64,000 nucleotides of DNA from Arcicella sp034519515 (GTDB lineage: Bacteria; Bacteroidota; Bacteroidia; Cytophagales; Spirosomataceae). The translations under genes were made by a program, and so were the position numbers. This document shows positions 52,386 through 61,778 of the stretch, in pieces; the stretch's first letter is position 1; each line of letters starts with the position of its first letter. Location of the stretch: positions 62,001 to 126,000 of the forward strand of contig JAXHOK010000042.1 in assembly GCA_034519515.1 (NCBI GenBank). Reading direction: 5' to 3'. The notes beneath the pieces are model-generated. The model ran no database searches. It was not told the DNA's origin and saw only the letters and a list, made by a program, of their open reading frames with translations.

Positions 52386-52955
52386 ATGATTTTAATAGAA
52401 AATACCGTAATCAGCGATGATATTATCGAAAAATTCTTCGTCTGCGATTTACTCAAATGTAAAGGTGCTTGTTGTGTAGAAGGCGATTTAGGGGCACCTT
52501 TAAATGATGACGAACTGCCCATCATGCAAGAAATCTACGAAGAAGTGAAACCTTATCTTTCGGAAATTGGCATCAAAACCATTGAAAAAGAAGGCATTTA
52601 TGTCAAGGATTTTGAAGGCGATTTTTCCACGCCCGTTATCGAAGGACGTGAATGTGCTTATGCCATTTATGACGATAGAAATATCCTAAAATGTGGCATA
52701 GAACAGGCTTATTTAGATGGAAAAATCACTTGGCAAAAACCCATTTCTTGCCATCTTTACCCCATCAGAATTACGAAATACGATCACTACGAAGCCCTAA
52801 ATTATGACCGTTGGCACATTTGTTCGGATGCCTGTACACACGGAGCAGACTTGGGCGTGGAGGTTTACAAATTTCTGAAAGGTCCATTGATTAGAAAATA
52901 CGGAGAGGCTTGGTATCAGGAATTATTAGAGGAAGTTCGGGATAGGGGAGAGTAA
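52386..52955 (+). CDS. DUF3109-family cysteine-rich protein
   Basis: A 189-residue protein of the DUF3109 type. It has FFVCDLLKCKGACCVEGDLGAPL near the N-terminus, then ECAYAIYDDRNILKCGIEQA, KPISCHLYPIRIT and WHICSDAC. Eight or so conserved cysteines suggest a bound metal or Fe-S cluster, but the function is unknown. It is widespread as a single-copy gene in Bacteroidota. It stands alone with a long inverted repeat behind it. Confidence 0.88.
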   Translation: MILIENTVISDDIIEKFFVCDLLKCKGACCVEGDLGAPLNDDELPIMQEIYEEVKPYLSEIGIKTIEKEGIYVKDFEGDFSTPVIEGRECAYAIYDDRNILKCGIEQAYLDGKITWQKPISCHLYPIRITKYDHYEALNYDRWHICSDACTHGADLGVEVYKFLKGPLIRKYGEAWYQELLEEVRDRGE

Positions 52956-52957
52956 AT

Positions 52958-53047
52958 AGTCTGAATTCGGATTCGTCAGATTGATGGATTGGGGGGATTA
53001 AATTCTCTATCTACAATCCGTTAATCTGACAAATCCTAATTCAGACT
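52958..53047. repeat. 33-bp imperfect inverted repeat
   Basis: Arms 52958-52990 and 53015-53047 (beginning AGTCTGAATTCGGATTCGTC) match at about 29 of 33 positions. It starts 3 bp after the DUF3109 stop and lies between it and metG. Confidence 0.75.
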
Positions 53048-53113
53048 GAGTCGCACAGACAAAATTGAATGTAACATTTCCTCTAATAAACACAACACAA
53101 ATTACCCTAAAAA

Positions 53114-55207
53114 ATGAGCAAAATATTCAAAAGAACCACCGTTACGGCAGCTTTGATTTATGCAAACGGACCTATACATATCGGGCATATTGCGGGTTGT
53201 TACCTTCCTGCCGACATCTACGTGCGTTATTTACGTGCCACAGGACAAGACGTAAAATTTATTTCGGGAACGGACGAACACGGCGTTCCCATCACCATCA
53301 AAGCAAAAAAAGAGGGTGTTACTCCGCAAGAAGTAGTAGATAAATACTATAAAATCATCAAAGATTCTTTTGAGGAATTTGGGATTTCGTTTGATATTTA
53401 TTCTCGAACTTCCAATCAAGTTCACCATGAAATGTCGCAAGATATTTTCAAACGGATTTATGATAAAGGACAATTCACCGAAGAAACCACCGAACAATAT
53501 TATGACGAACAAGCCAAAACTTTCTTAGCCGACCGTTATATTATTGGTACGTGTCCAAAATGTGGCAATGACAATGCCTACGGCGACCAATGCGAGCGTT
53601 GCGGTTCGACCCTCTCTCCTACTGAACTCATCAATCCCCGTTCGTCCCTGAGTGGTAACAAACCCATTTTGAAGGCTACTAAAAATTGGTATTTACCTTT
53701 GGATGCCATGCAACCAATGCTCGAAAAATACATTGAGAACCATCCAGAATGGAAAACTAATGTGTTGGGGCAAGTGAAATCATGGCTCAATGACGGACTA
53801 AAACCCCGTGCCATGACCCGTGATTTGGACTGGGGAATCAAAGTTCCGCTGCCCGATACCGATGGAAAAGTAATGTACGTCTGGTTCGATGCCCCGATTG
53901 GATACATTTCTATGACCAAGGAATTATTCCAAAATCCCCCCTCTCAGCAGGGAGAGGAGTTGGGGGCGACCGACGCTTCGGGTGAGGTGAACCAATGGGA
54001 GCTTTACTGGAAAGACCCCGCAACTCGTTTGGTTAATTTTATCGGAAAAGACAACATCGTTTTTCACTGTTTGATTTTCCCTGCAATGTGCATGGCAGAT
54101 GGGCGTTTCATTGTGGCAGACAATGTACCAGCCAATGAATTTATGAATTTGGAAGGGGATAAAATATCCACCTCACGCAACTGGGCGGTGTGGTTGCACG
54201 AATACCTACGGGATTTTGAGGGTAAGCAGGATATTTTGCGTTATACCTTAGCCGCCTCTGCCCCCGAAACCAAAGATGCAGATTTTACGTGGAACGATTT
54301 TCAGACTCGCAACAATTCAGAATTAGTCGGAATTTTCTCAAATTTCATCAACCGAGTAGTGGTTTTGACGGAAAAGAATTTTGAGTCAAAAGTACCCAAA
54401 CAAGGTGAATTGACCGATTTTGACCGTCAAACCTTAGCAACTTTATCAGAATTACCCGCAAAAATTGGGGATTCATTGGCAAATTTTAGAGTACGTGAAG
54501 CCTTGGCGTTAATGATGGATGTGGCTCGTTTAGGCAATAAATATTTAGCCGATTCAGAACCTTGGAAAGTTATCAAAACCAACCCAGAACGCACCGCAAC
54601 GATTATGAATATTGGTTTACAAATTGCCGCAAACTTGGCAATCGTCTGTGAGCCTTTCATGCCTTTTACGGCAGAAAAACTTTGCCAAATGTTTAATATT
54701 CAGAAACTTAACTGGAACGAAGCAGGACGAAGCGATTTATTAGCAGAAGGACAAACTATTACAAATATAGGGCATTTATTTTCACAAATGGAAGATAGCA
54801 TCGTTCAAGCCCAAGTACAAAAATTAGCCGATGCCAAACAAGCTAACTTATTGGAAGGCAAGGAAGTACCCGCTTTAAAAGAAGAAATCCAATATGATGA
54901 TTTTGCCAAAATGGACATCCGAATCGGAACTATCATTGAAGCAGAGAAGATAGCAAAGAGCAAGAAATTATTGAAGTTAAAAATTGAGGACGGCATCAAA
55001 CAGCGCACCATTTTGAGCGGCATCGGCGAGCATTTTCAACCCGAACATATCATCGGTCAGCAAGTAAGTTTCTTAGCAAATCTTGCTCCCCGAAAAATGA
55101 TGGGTATGGAATCTGAAGGAATGATTTTGATGGCGGAAGATAAAGACGGTTCGCTGGCGTTTGTTGAACCGAGTAAGGCGGTTTGGAATGGGGGAACTGT
55201 TCAGTAA
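53114..55207 (+). CDS. metG: Methionyl-tRNA synthetase with C-terminal EMAP domain
   Basis: A 697-residue class I synthetase charging tRNA-Met. The HIGH motif is GPIHIGHIAG; the zinc knuckle is CPKCGNDNAYGDQCERCG; the KMSKS equivalent is DKISTSRNWA near residue 350. The C-terminal tRNA-binding domain (DDFAKMDIRIGTIIEAEK, then GIGEHFQPEHIIGQQV) is the EMAP/Trbp111 type. Between TKELFQ and WELYWKDPATRLVNFIGKDN lie about 19 residues (near 274-292) that other MetRS lack at this place, coded by a palindromic repeat (separate entry). The frame stays open. Confidence 0.95.
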   Translation: MSKIFKRTTVTAALIYANGPIHIGHIAGCYLPADIYVRYLRATGQDVKFISGTDEHGVPITIKAKKEGVTPQEVVDKYYKIIKDSFEEFGISFDIYSRTSNQVHHEMSQDIFKRIYDKGQFTEETTEQYYDEQAKTFLADRYIIGTCPKCGNDNAYGDQCERCGSTLSPTELINPRSSLSGNKPILKATKNWYLPLDAMQPMLEKYIENHPEWKTNVLGQVKSWLNDGLKPRAMTRDLDWGIKVPLPDTDGKVMYVWFDAPIGYISMTKELFQNPPSQQGEELGATDASGEVNQWELYWKDPATRLVNFIGKDNIVFHCLIFPAMCMADGRFIVADNVPANEFMNLEGDKISTSRNWAVWLHEYLRDFEGKQDILRYTLAASAPETKDADFTWNDFQTRNNSELVGIFSNFINRVVVLTEKNFESKVPKQGELTDFDRQTLATLSELPAKIGDSLANFRVREALALMMDVARLGNKYLADSEPWKVIKTNPERTATIMNIGLQIAANLAIVCEPFMPFTAEKLCQMFNIQKLNWNEAGRSDLLAEGQTITNIGHLFSQMEDSIVQAQVQKLADAKQANLLEGKEVPALKEEIQYDDFAKMDIRIGTIIEAEKIAKSKKLLKLKIEDGIKQRTILSGIGEHFQPEHIIGQQVSFLANLAPRKMMGMESEGMILMAEDKDGSLAFVEPSKAVWNGGTVQ
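53932..53990. repeat. Palindromic element inserted in frame in metG
   Basis: CCCCCCTCTC-AGCAG-GGAGAGG-AGTTGGGGG forms a hairpin, followed by the smaller one CCGA-CGCT-TCGG and GGTGAGGTG. The 15-mer GCGACCGACGCTTCG within it also occurs in the chrA/doxX spacer at 12235-12249. It codes for NPPSQQGEELGATDASGEV, which is low in hydrophobic residues and fits a surface loop. Confidence 0.7.
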
Positions 55208-55231
55208 ACAGTTATCAATTATCAGTAAACA

Positions 55232-55266
55232 GAAAAGCCTTCGCAAATCAATTTTGTGAAGGCTTT
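55232..55266 (+). terminator. Terminator of metG
   Basis: AAAAGCCTTCGCAAA pairs with TTTGTGAAGGCTTTT (one G-U). It shares the preceding AACAG with the terminators at 37656 and 45480. Confidence 0.82.
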
Positions 55267-55333
55267 TGGAGGGGGAGAAGGAAAAAAAGAGGGGAAAAAA
55301 AAAAAAAGGAAAAAAGAAAAAAAAGAAACGGTT
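55267..55333. other. Poly-purine low-complexity tract
   Basis: About 65 bp made almost only of A and G (GGAGGGGGAGAAGG, then long A-runs broken by G). A similar tract is inserted in MITE copy 2 at 45776-45846. It may be a biological slippage tract or a sequencing or assembly artefact. Confidence 0.6.
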
Positions 55334-55370
55334 CATTTTATCGTTCATGTATTTCTAATAATCTTAAAAA

Positions 55371-55437
55371 TAAAATAAGGACAGGAGATGCCCCCGCCCT
55401 TATCTGTTTAACCTCTAAACCTATTTAACTATGAAAA
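55371..55437 (-). ncRNA. Single copy of the CATAGTTAAATAGGTTTAG block plus hairpin
   Basis: On the minus strand the block TTTTCATAGTTAAATAGG continues TTTAGAGGTTAAAC (55437-55406). It is followed by a hairpin bounded by ATAAGG and CCTTAT (55402-55371) and a T-rich tail. The same block heads the A-type units of the array at 62.8-63.7 kb. TATATTTG, a -7-box match, lies just upstream of the block on the minus strand. It may be a small RNA with its own terminator. Read the other way it would instead be a leader in front of a 42-codon frame starting ATGAAAATTGAG. The rest of the 55208-55608 spacer is AT-rich with no gene. Confidence 0.4.
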
Positions 55438-55608
55438 TTGAGACAAATATATGTGTTTTTCTCATTAAATATCTGTTAAATGCAAGTTTTTTTATCGCAA
55501 TATTTGACGAAAAACCATTTAACGTGATGAAATGTGAAAATTCATGTATATACAGGTAATATCTATCTGATTATACAAAAAATATAATAATTCAAGGAAA
55601 AATAGATA

Positions 55609-56364
55609 TTAATTGTCTCTCCGTAAAACTGTTGCTGAGGCTTGAGCTATTGGCAAAAGTAAAACATCTGCCAAAACCACATGGGCAGGGCGAGTTACTA
55701 CAAAAGCAATCGTCTCGGCAATATCTTGGGGTGTCAAAGGCGTGAAGCCATTATAAACTGCTTCCGCCCGTTTATCATCACCCTTAAAGCGTACCAATGA
55801 AAATTCAGTTTCTACCGCACCAGGGGCAACATTTGTAACCTTGATACCATAAGGATTCAAATCTAATCGCATTCCTGCCGAAAGAGCTTCCACCGCTGCC
55901 TTTGAAGCACAATACACATTGCCATTTGGGTAAGTGGTTTTACCCGCAATGGAACTAATATTGACAATATGTCCTTTCTGACGGGCAATCATCCACGGCA
56001 TAATCACTTTCGAGACATACAATAATCCTTTTACGTTTCCGTCCATCATGGCATCCCAATCGTCTGTATTTCCGTCTTGAATGGGGCTTAGTCCATGAGC
56101 ATTTCCAGCATTATTGACCAAAATATCAATGGCTTGTAATTCCTCGGGCAAAGTATGTAGTGCTTTTTCAACCTCTGCCCTATTTCTGACATCAAAGGTC
56201 AAAATATTGACTTTTACTTTCTGAGAAAGCGTTTCTTGAATTTCGTAAAGACGTTCCAAACGTCTTCCGCAAAGAATAAGGTTGATGCCTAAATCGGCAA
56301 AGGCTTCGGCAGTTGCTTTGCCAATGCCTGATGTAGCACCTGTAATGAGGGCAAGTTTTGACAT
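55609..56364 (-). CDS. Short-chain dehydrogenase/reductase (YdfG-like)
   Basis: A 251-residue SDR: LALITGATSGIGKATAEAFADLG, ILVNNAGNAHGLSPIQDGNTDDWDAMMDGNVKG, and the catalytic VNISSIAGKTTYPNGNVYCASKAAVEAL. The pattern after NNAG fits the 3-hydroxy acid dehydrogenase/malonic semialdehyde reductase group (YdfG). The frame is open to 56418, but that part is coded by the spacer repeat (TPFTVYRSPFTV), so the Met at 56364 is the real start. It is read about 130 bp after the NIPSNAP gene. Confidence 0.92.
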   Translation of the reverse strand: MSKLALITGATSGIGKATAEAFADLGINLILCGRRLERLYEIQETLSQKVKVNILTFDVRNRAEVEKALHTLPEELQAIDILVNNAGNAHGLSPIQDGNTDDWDAMMDGNVKGLLYVSKVIMPWMIARQKGHIVNISSIAGKTTYPNGNVYCASKAAVEALSAGMRLDLNPYGIKVTNVAPGAVETEFSLVRFKGDDKRAEAVYNGFTPLTPQDIAETIAFVVTRPAHVVLADVLLLPIAQASATVLRRDN

Positions 56365-56365
56365 G

Positions 56366-56494
56366 ATTTTTACGGTAAAGGGTGAACGGTAAACGGTAAA
56401 CGGGGTTTTCGATAACAAAATAGGGAAAATAACGTCGGCTATTTTCCCTCAAATCAGTTTACCGTAAACCGTTCACCTTTATACCGTAAAATTA
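56366..56494. repeat. Iterated inverted repeat (GGTGAACGGTAAACGG words)
   Basis: The left half has ACGGTAAAGGGTGAACGG and GTAAACGGTAAACGG; the right half has TTTACCGTAAACCGTTCACC and TACCGTAAAA. Between them is a second hairpin, TAGGGAAAATA and TATTTTCCCT. It is the same family as 6811-6942. Confidence 0.75.
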
Positions 56495-56496
56495 AA

Positions 56497-57249
56497 TTAT
56501 TTAAGCGGAGAAAAATCGGTTGGCATCATATACTCAGATTTCACAAAAACGGTTAATGAACCTCCTGCTTTTTCTTCGGATGCTTTCTTGACGGTTTGCC
56601 ACTCGGGGCTTCCGCCAAATTTCTTGAAAGATGCCAAACCGTCTTCTTTGGTTTTATGAGCCAAAAAATAAATCAGCATATCGTCTGCACCTTGGTCTTT
56701 GTCGGTTAATGTCCAATACATAATGTTGGTCATACCATTGTTTTCAAATAATTTCACGGTATGATCTCTAAAACGAGATAAAAGATTGGGTAAATGATTA
56801 GGCGTAGCTTTATAGGTACGCAATTCAAAGACTCTGTCCCCAACTGATTTCATATTATTGGGCGAAAAGTCAGTAGTTTTCAAGAAAACGTTTTCTACTT
56901 TCGCCACAATTTCACCGTCTTTTACTGATTCAGCTTTGGCTTTCACCCAATCTTTATCATTAGAAAATTCTTTCCAAGATTTATCTCTTGCCTCACGAGA
57001 AGGGTACGACATGAGATACACCAATTTATTTTCTTTATTCTCCAAAGGTATCCAAAAGCCCTCTACACGCATATTATGCTTATAGAAAAGTGCGAGCGTA
57101 TGTTGTTTAAAACGGTTCATTAAATTCTCTAATTTACCTTCGGGCGAGTAATAAGTACGCAACTCGTACAAGCGTGCATTGGCATCCGACTGTGCCTTAG
57201 CGAATAAACTAATCGACAAAAAAACTAAAATCAATAATTGCTTTTTCAT
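56497..57249 (-). CDS. Exported double NIPSNAP-domain protein
   Basis: A 250-residue protein with a signal peptide (KQLLILVFLSISLFAKAQS) and two NIPSNAP (dimeric alpha+beta barrel) domains. The first starts RLYELRTYYSPEGKLENLMNRFKQHTLALFYKHNM; the second starts VFELRTYKATPNHLPNLLSRFRDHTVKLFENNGM. The role of bacterial NIPSNAP proteins is unknown. It is probably periplasmic. Confidence 0.9.
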   Translation of the reverse strand: MKKQLLILVFLSISLFAKAQSDANARLYELRTYYSPEGKLENLMNRFKQHTLALFYKHNMRVEGFWIPLENKENKLVYLMSYPSREARDKSWKEFSNDKDWVKAKAESVKDGEIVAKVENVFLKTTDFSPNNMKSVGDRVFELRTYKATPNHLPNLLSRFRDHTVKLFENNGMTNIMYWTLTDKDQGADDMLIYFLAHKTKEDGLASFKKFGGSPEWQTVKKASEEKAGGSLTVFVKSEYMMPTDFSPLK

Positions 57250-57339
57250 TTTTGGGATATATTTGAGGTTTAATTCATTTTCAATTGTTTTACCTATCTT
57301 TAAAACCTAACACAACAAGCACTCAATCACCAAATCTCT

Positions 57340-60300
57340 CTATTGAATCCCCACAATCTCCACTCTTCTATTCTTCTTTTTATTGTCTTCCGAATCATTG
57401 GGAGCAACGGGTTTCAATCCTCCATAACCTTTATACAGCAAACGCTCTTCATCAATTCCTTTACTCACGATATAATTTAAAATCACTTTTGCACGGTTTT
57501 CTGAAAGAGCTAAATTCAGTCGTTGGTCACCCACGTTATCGGTATGTCCGCCAATTTCAATTTTTGTTTGTGGATTCGCTCGCATCATCAAAACAACCTT
57601 GTCTAATTCAGGATAAGATTCCTTTTGCATAATAAAGCTACTTTGTTCAAAATACACATTGTTTAATACAATTGCCTTTCCTTTTTCAATTTTCTCAAAG
57701 CTTTTAGTGCCTGTCACAGCCACCTTTTCTTTGGGATTAACCACACTGGAAGACAATACCGCAGGTTTTGCCACAACCGCTTCCCTTGTTTTTACCAACT
57801 GAAAATCCTTTTTTCTATTAGAATTCGGTTCAATTCTATTATTAGTTTTTGAATATCCAGGAGCTTCAAGTTCAAGTATATAACTTGCCACGGGACTTAA
57901 TTCCGCAGAAAATTCATCACCATTTTTCGTTAAAATCAACTCCTGAGCAGATTTTACATCAGTTAATTTTGCGTTACACTTTTCTACCACTTTCAGCGTT
58001 TGGGCATCCAGCACTCTGAATGTAAACTTACTTTCATCTTTCTCTAACCAAAAATCAGTCTGTGCTTTATCACCTTGCATCGTACTGTCAGGCGTAAGTC
58101 TTCCTTCAAAATGCTTATAACCAGCCGCTGTGATTTCTACTGTATAATTTGTCTTTTCTGTCAGAACTACCGCCATTTTATCTCTTGCGGCATCCGTTCT
58201 ACCTGCTATTACGGTTTCTCCTTTAGTATCTAAAACCCTAAAATTAGCCGATAATTTTGATTTCTTACGAGCATCAATGGCGTATAGAAACAAATTATAT
58301 TTACGCAAGGTCTTCATTTTCACAGGTTTATACGCATCCTCTATACTTGCCGTAAAGCGACTTTCATAATCATCATAACCCGCTAATTTTGCTTTGATTA
58401 AATACTCATGACCAGGTTTCAAGTCGGCACTACATTCTCCGTTAGGCAAGGTAATCATTGCCGCCACGGGTTTATTATTCATGGCATCAATCAAACTATA
58501 AAATACTTCTTTGATAGGTTGATTATTATTGGCATCATAAGCCTTCAAACTCAATACCGAAAAATTGCGAGACATCGTTACTATGTGTTTCTGGGGTTTG
58601 CCCAAAGTCTTATAACTCACTTTTTCGTTTTTGATATAATATCCTTTCACAAAGATTTCAACCGCCACATTATCCTCTTCATTCAAAGCTAATTTATATT
58701 CTGGTGTGCTTTCAGAGGTACGTCCTTGCACTTGAACAGCCGTTTTGGAAGGAGTCAATTTAAAAGTAGCCTCTAAAATTCGTCCGCTCGTGGAATCAAT
58801 GGCTGAAAAAACTAAGGCTGATTCTTTGGGTTTTGGTACTAATTGGCAAATCAATTCATTTTTAGAAAGTTTAGCAATTTCCTGCTCAAATTTTTCATAC
58901 CCCTCCGCCACGATTTCTAATTTGAACTTATTTTCAGGCGTTAAACTTACCGTGGCATCACCCGTTGGTAGCTTTACGACATCTGTTTTGTTAGTTTTCA
59001 CCGTCAAATCGGTCATCGTAAACTTATCAACATTTGTTACAGTTTCGTTAGTCAACTTATTTACAGGCTTGATATTCAACACAAACATTGCTTTTTCCAA
59101 TTGAATATTAAAAGCATATTTTTTGTCTAAACCAAAATCTGCCATGTTGAAAGTGCTTTGCTTGGGTTTATAGCCATCCGCAGAAGTTTCAACGGTGAAA
59201 ATTTCTCTTTCTGCCACTTTCACAATGCCGTCTGCTTCATCTTTAAAAGTAAACACTTTTTGTTCTTTTTCTAATCTGACGCTAAATGTTGCCTTTAAAG
59301 GTTTGTTGGTTATAACATCGAAAACGGCAAAATTTACGGGTAAACGTTTCTTTTTCAACAGCATAAAATTGACGGCACCACCTTCTGGCATTTTATCAAT
59401 TTTCACTTTTTGCTCCACATAATCCTCCGCTTTAATTTCAAGTTCATAAAAACCCGAACGCTTTAAACTTGCTGAAAAACCGTTATTCTTGTTTTTAATG
59501 GCTTGTTTTACTTCCGCAGATTTCAAGTCTGCCACCTTTACAATGGCTTCCTTTATTACCTTTTGTGTTTCGGCATCAACAACTTTTATATTTAATGAAT
59601 AACGGTCGGTGGCTAATTTAACGATATACTCACGGCGGTCACCCAAAATCAAGTCATTGACTTCCAGAATACTACGTCCAGTGGCGAGTCCTTCTGAAGT
59701 AACTTCAACTTTGAGATTATCATTTTGAGAAAGTTTGAAAGAAAAACCCTCTTTGGCTTTCACTTTTTCTGCCTTGTAAATCTTTCCCGTTTTTTCAGAC
59801 GTTACTACAAAATCCGCCTCCACATTTTCACCAGTCTCTATATTTAAAGCAATTAGATTTACAGTTGAAATTTTCTTCGGAATTAATTTTACCGAAATAT
59901 TACTCATGTCATCCGTTTTTGTGAAAACTTGTTCATTTTCCTCACAAAAATCTGATGATACTATTACTTTATACTGCTTTCCAGTCAATAAATTAGTGCT
60001 ACATTCGCCCGTTTCTGGATTGGCATTAATCGTGGCAGTTTGTCCCGTAGCCACTTCCGTGACAACTACTTTGGTATCTTTCAATAATTCATTTGAACCA
60101 CCGTCGTAGCCTTTTACCACAAAATTTGAAGAAATGGGGGCGAGTTTAATAATGCTTACGGGTAACAGTTCAGCTTTATCATCTATCCGCAAAGCAAGGC
60201 TGGAATTTTTATAACCTTTCATCGAAGCCTCAATCGAATAATCTTCTTTTAAACGAAATGTACCTTGATTTTGAAGTGTATAGGTATTGTATTGAAGAGC

Positions 60301-61587
60301 AATTGATTGTCCCGAATTTACTTCTACTGCCTCAAATGTTGCAGGAATCGTAAGGTTAGTTTGAGCATCAATCGCTAAGAAACTAAGTTTATAAACCTCT
60401 TTTACTTCGGAAGTTTTACCACCCAAAGGCATTAATCTAAAATCTTGTTCAACGGTTTCGCAATCTCTTTTTTCAGATAAATCAATAGTAGCTTTTTTGC
60501 GATAAAAACCAGACTGGCTGATTTCAAATACATATTTTCCATTAGGTTTCAAAACCGCTGAGAAGCGTCCATCTAAGCCATTTGATTCAACTTCGGCAAT
60601 AATTTTGTTCGGATTCTCTACTTCCGAAATCATAATTTTGGCAACAACAGCACTATTATTACTCGAATCTGTAACATAACCTTGAATGGTTGAAACAACA
60701 TCCATCGGTAAATTTGCCTTATAAATATCACCATCTTGTACATAATACAGGACATCACCACAGGCGGGAACTGCCACAAATTGGTCTGATCCAGAAGTAT
60801 TAACGAAATCCAAAGCCACGGCATCCGTCCAAGTGCCATCGGGTCGGCGTTCACATTTATAAATGTCAAAATTACCCTGACCATCTTTCCTGATAGACGA
60901 AAATATTAAAGTCTTTCCATCGGGCATGATTCTTGGGGCTTTTTCGCAAATCAAGTTTACGGGGCTGGGTAACTCAACGGCTTTTTGCCATTTACCATCC
61001 GTTCCCTTTTCCGACATCATAATTTGATAACAACGCTGCTGGGCATCCTTCTTATCGCCCATGATAAATTTGGCACGGGCAAAATACAGATATTTCCCAT
61101 CAGCAGAAAGCGAAGGATAACCTTCATAATCAACCGTATTGACGGGAGAACCTAAATTCATGGGCGATGACCAGCCACCTTTTTCTCGAACCGAATAATA
61201 AATATCTTCATGCCCATCTGAATCTTTGCCATTGGCAGAAAAAAACAATAAATTACCGTCATAACTTACACAAGGGCCTCCCAAAGGGGCTTTTTCAAAA
61301 AAAGTAGTTGTAATTTTGGGGATTGCCGTGGGAACTGACCAAATTTTACCATTTTTTCTGGATTCAAATAGTTTCCAGTCGCCTTGTCGGTCAGATTCAA
61401 AAATGAGGGTTCGCCCATCAGCACTTACGGAAGGGGCATATTCTGTAAATTTGGCGGTATTAATGGGAGCTGATAGTGCTTTATCGTTTTGAGTATAAGC
61501 ATTTTGAAGTCCCAAACATAGAATAAATACAGGCAGACGGAACGCCGCCAGTAAATAGCTCTTTATGGTAGTGGTATTGTTTTTCAT
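57340..61587 (-). CDS. Giant envelope protein: PD40 propeller, regulatory-domain repeats, OmpA
   Basis: A 1415-residue exported protein (start at the Met 61587, MKNNTTTIKSYLLAA, with a hydrophobic leader). Residues about 40-290 are PD40/WD40-like propeller blades (YAPSVSADGRTLIFESDR, YPSLSADGKYLYFARAK, APRIMPDGKTLIFSSIR). About ten carboxypeptidase-regulatory-like beta domains follow. The C-terminus is an OmpA peptidoglycan-binding domain (NVYFEQSSF, then IEIGGHTDNVGDQRLNLALSENRAKVI). The order resembles the type IX secretion component PorE, but the N-terminal TPR is missing. It probably links the outer membrane to the wall. Confidence 0.85.
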   Translation of the reverse strand: MKNNTTTIKSYLLAAFRLPVFILCLGLQNAYTQNDKALSAPINTAKFTEYAPSVSADGRTLIFESDRQGDWKLFESRKNGKIWSVPTAIPKITTTFFEKAPLGGPCVSYDGNLLFFSANGKDSDGHEDIYYSVREKGGWSSPMNLGSPVNTVDYEGYPSLSADGKYLYFARAKFIMGDKKDAQQRCYQIMMSEKGTDGKWQKAVELPSPVNLICEKAPRIMPDGKTLIFSSIRKDGQGNFDIYKCERRPDGTWTDAVALDFVNTSGSDQFVAVPACGDVLYYVQDGDIYKANLPMDVVSTIQGYVTDSSNNSAVVAKIMISEVENPNKIIAEVESNGLDGRFSAVLKPNGKYVFEISQSGFYRKKATIDLSEKRDCETVEQDFRLMPLGGKTSEVKEVYKLSFLAIDAQTNLTIPATFEAVEVNSGQSIALQYNTYTLQNQGTFRLKEDYSIEASMKGYKNSSLALRIDDKAELLPVSIIKLAPISSNFVVKGYDGGSNELLKDTKVVVTEVATGQTATINANPETGECSTNLLTGKQYKVIVSSDFCEENEQVFTKTDDMSNISVKLIPKKISTVNLIALNIETGENVEADFVVTSEKTGKIYKAEKVKAKEGFSFKLSQNDNLKVEVTSEGLATGRSILEVNDLILGDRREYIVKLATDRYSLNIKVVDAETQKVIKEAIVKVADLKSAEVKQAIKNKNNGFSASLKRSGFYELEIKAEDYVEQKVKIDKMPEGGAVNFMLLKKKRLPVNFAVFDVITNKPLKATFSVRLEKEQKVFTFKDEADGIVKVAEREIFTVETSADGYKPKQSTFNMADFGLDKKYAFNIQLEKAMFVLNIKPVNKLTNETVTNVDKFTMTDLTVKTNKTDVVKLPTGDATVSLTPENKFKLEIVAEGYEKFEQEIAKLSKNELICQLVPKPKESALVFSAIDSTSGRILEATFKLTPSKTAVQVQGRTSESTPEYKLALNEEDNVAVEIFVKGYYIKNEKVSYKTLGKPQKHIVTMSRNFSVLSLKAYDANNNQPIKEVFYSLIDAMNNKPVAAMITLPNGECSADLKPGHEYLIKAKLAGYDDYESRFTASIEDAYKPVKMKTLRKYNLFLYAIDARKKSKLSANFRVLDTKGETVIAGRTDAARDKMAVVLTEKTNYTVEITAAGYKHFEGRLTPDSTMQGDKAQTDFWLEKDESKFTFRVLDAQTLKVVEKCNAKLTDVKSAQELILTKNGDEFSAELSPVASYILELEAPGYSKTNNRIEPNSNRKKDFQLVKTREAVVAKPAVLSSSVVNPKEKVAVTGTKSFEKIEKGKAIVLNNVYFEQSSFIMQKESYPELDKVVLMMRANPQTKIEIGGHTDNVGDQRLNLALSENRAKVILNYIVSKGIDEERLLYKGYGGLKPVAPNDSEDNKKKNRRVEIVGIQ

Positions 61588-61778
61588 GGGGGGATGACAA
61601 AGCACAAATTTACTCAATTTTGGCGATTCATTCACGCAAAAATTAATAGCATTTACAATAAAATAATAAGACTGAAAATCAGACAGTTAATACAAGGAGG
61701 AAAAAAAGAGAGGTAGTTTACTGTCATGGAATAATCATAAATACAAATTAAAAGATAAAATTAAAAAATATATTTTAT

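Noticed and set aside
55073..55348. Phe-rich minus-strand protein behind metG
   Set aside because: The Phe run is the reverse reading of the poly-purine tract and the rest is the shadow of metG.
56365..56418. Longer N-terminus of the YdfG-like SDR
   Set aside because: The extra residues (TPFTVYRSPFTV) are translated from the spacer repeat and precede the conserved family start.
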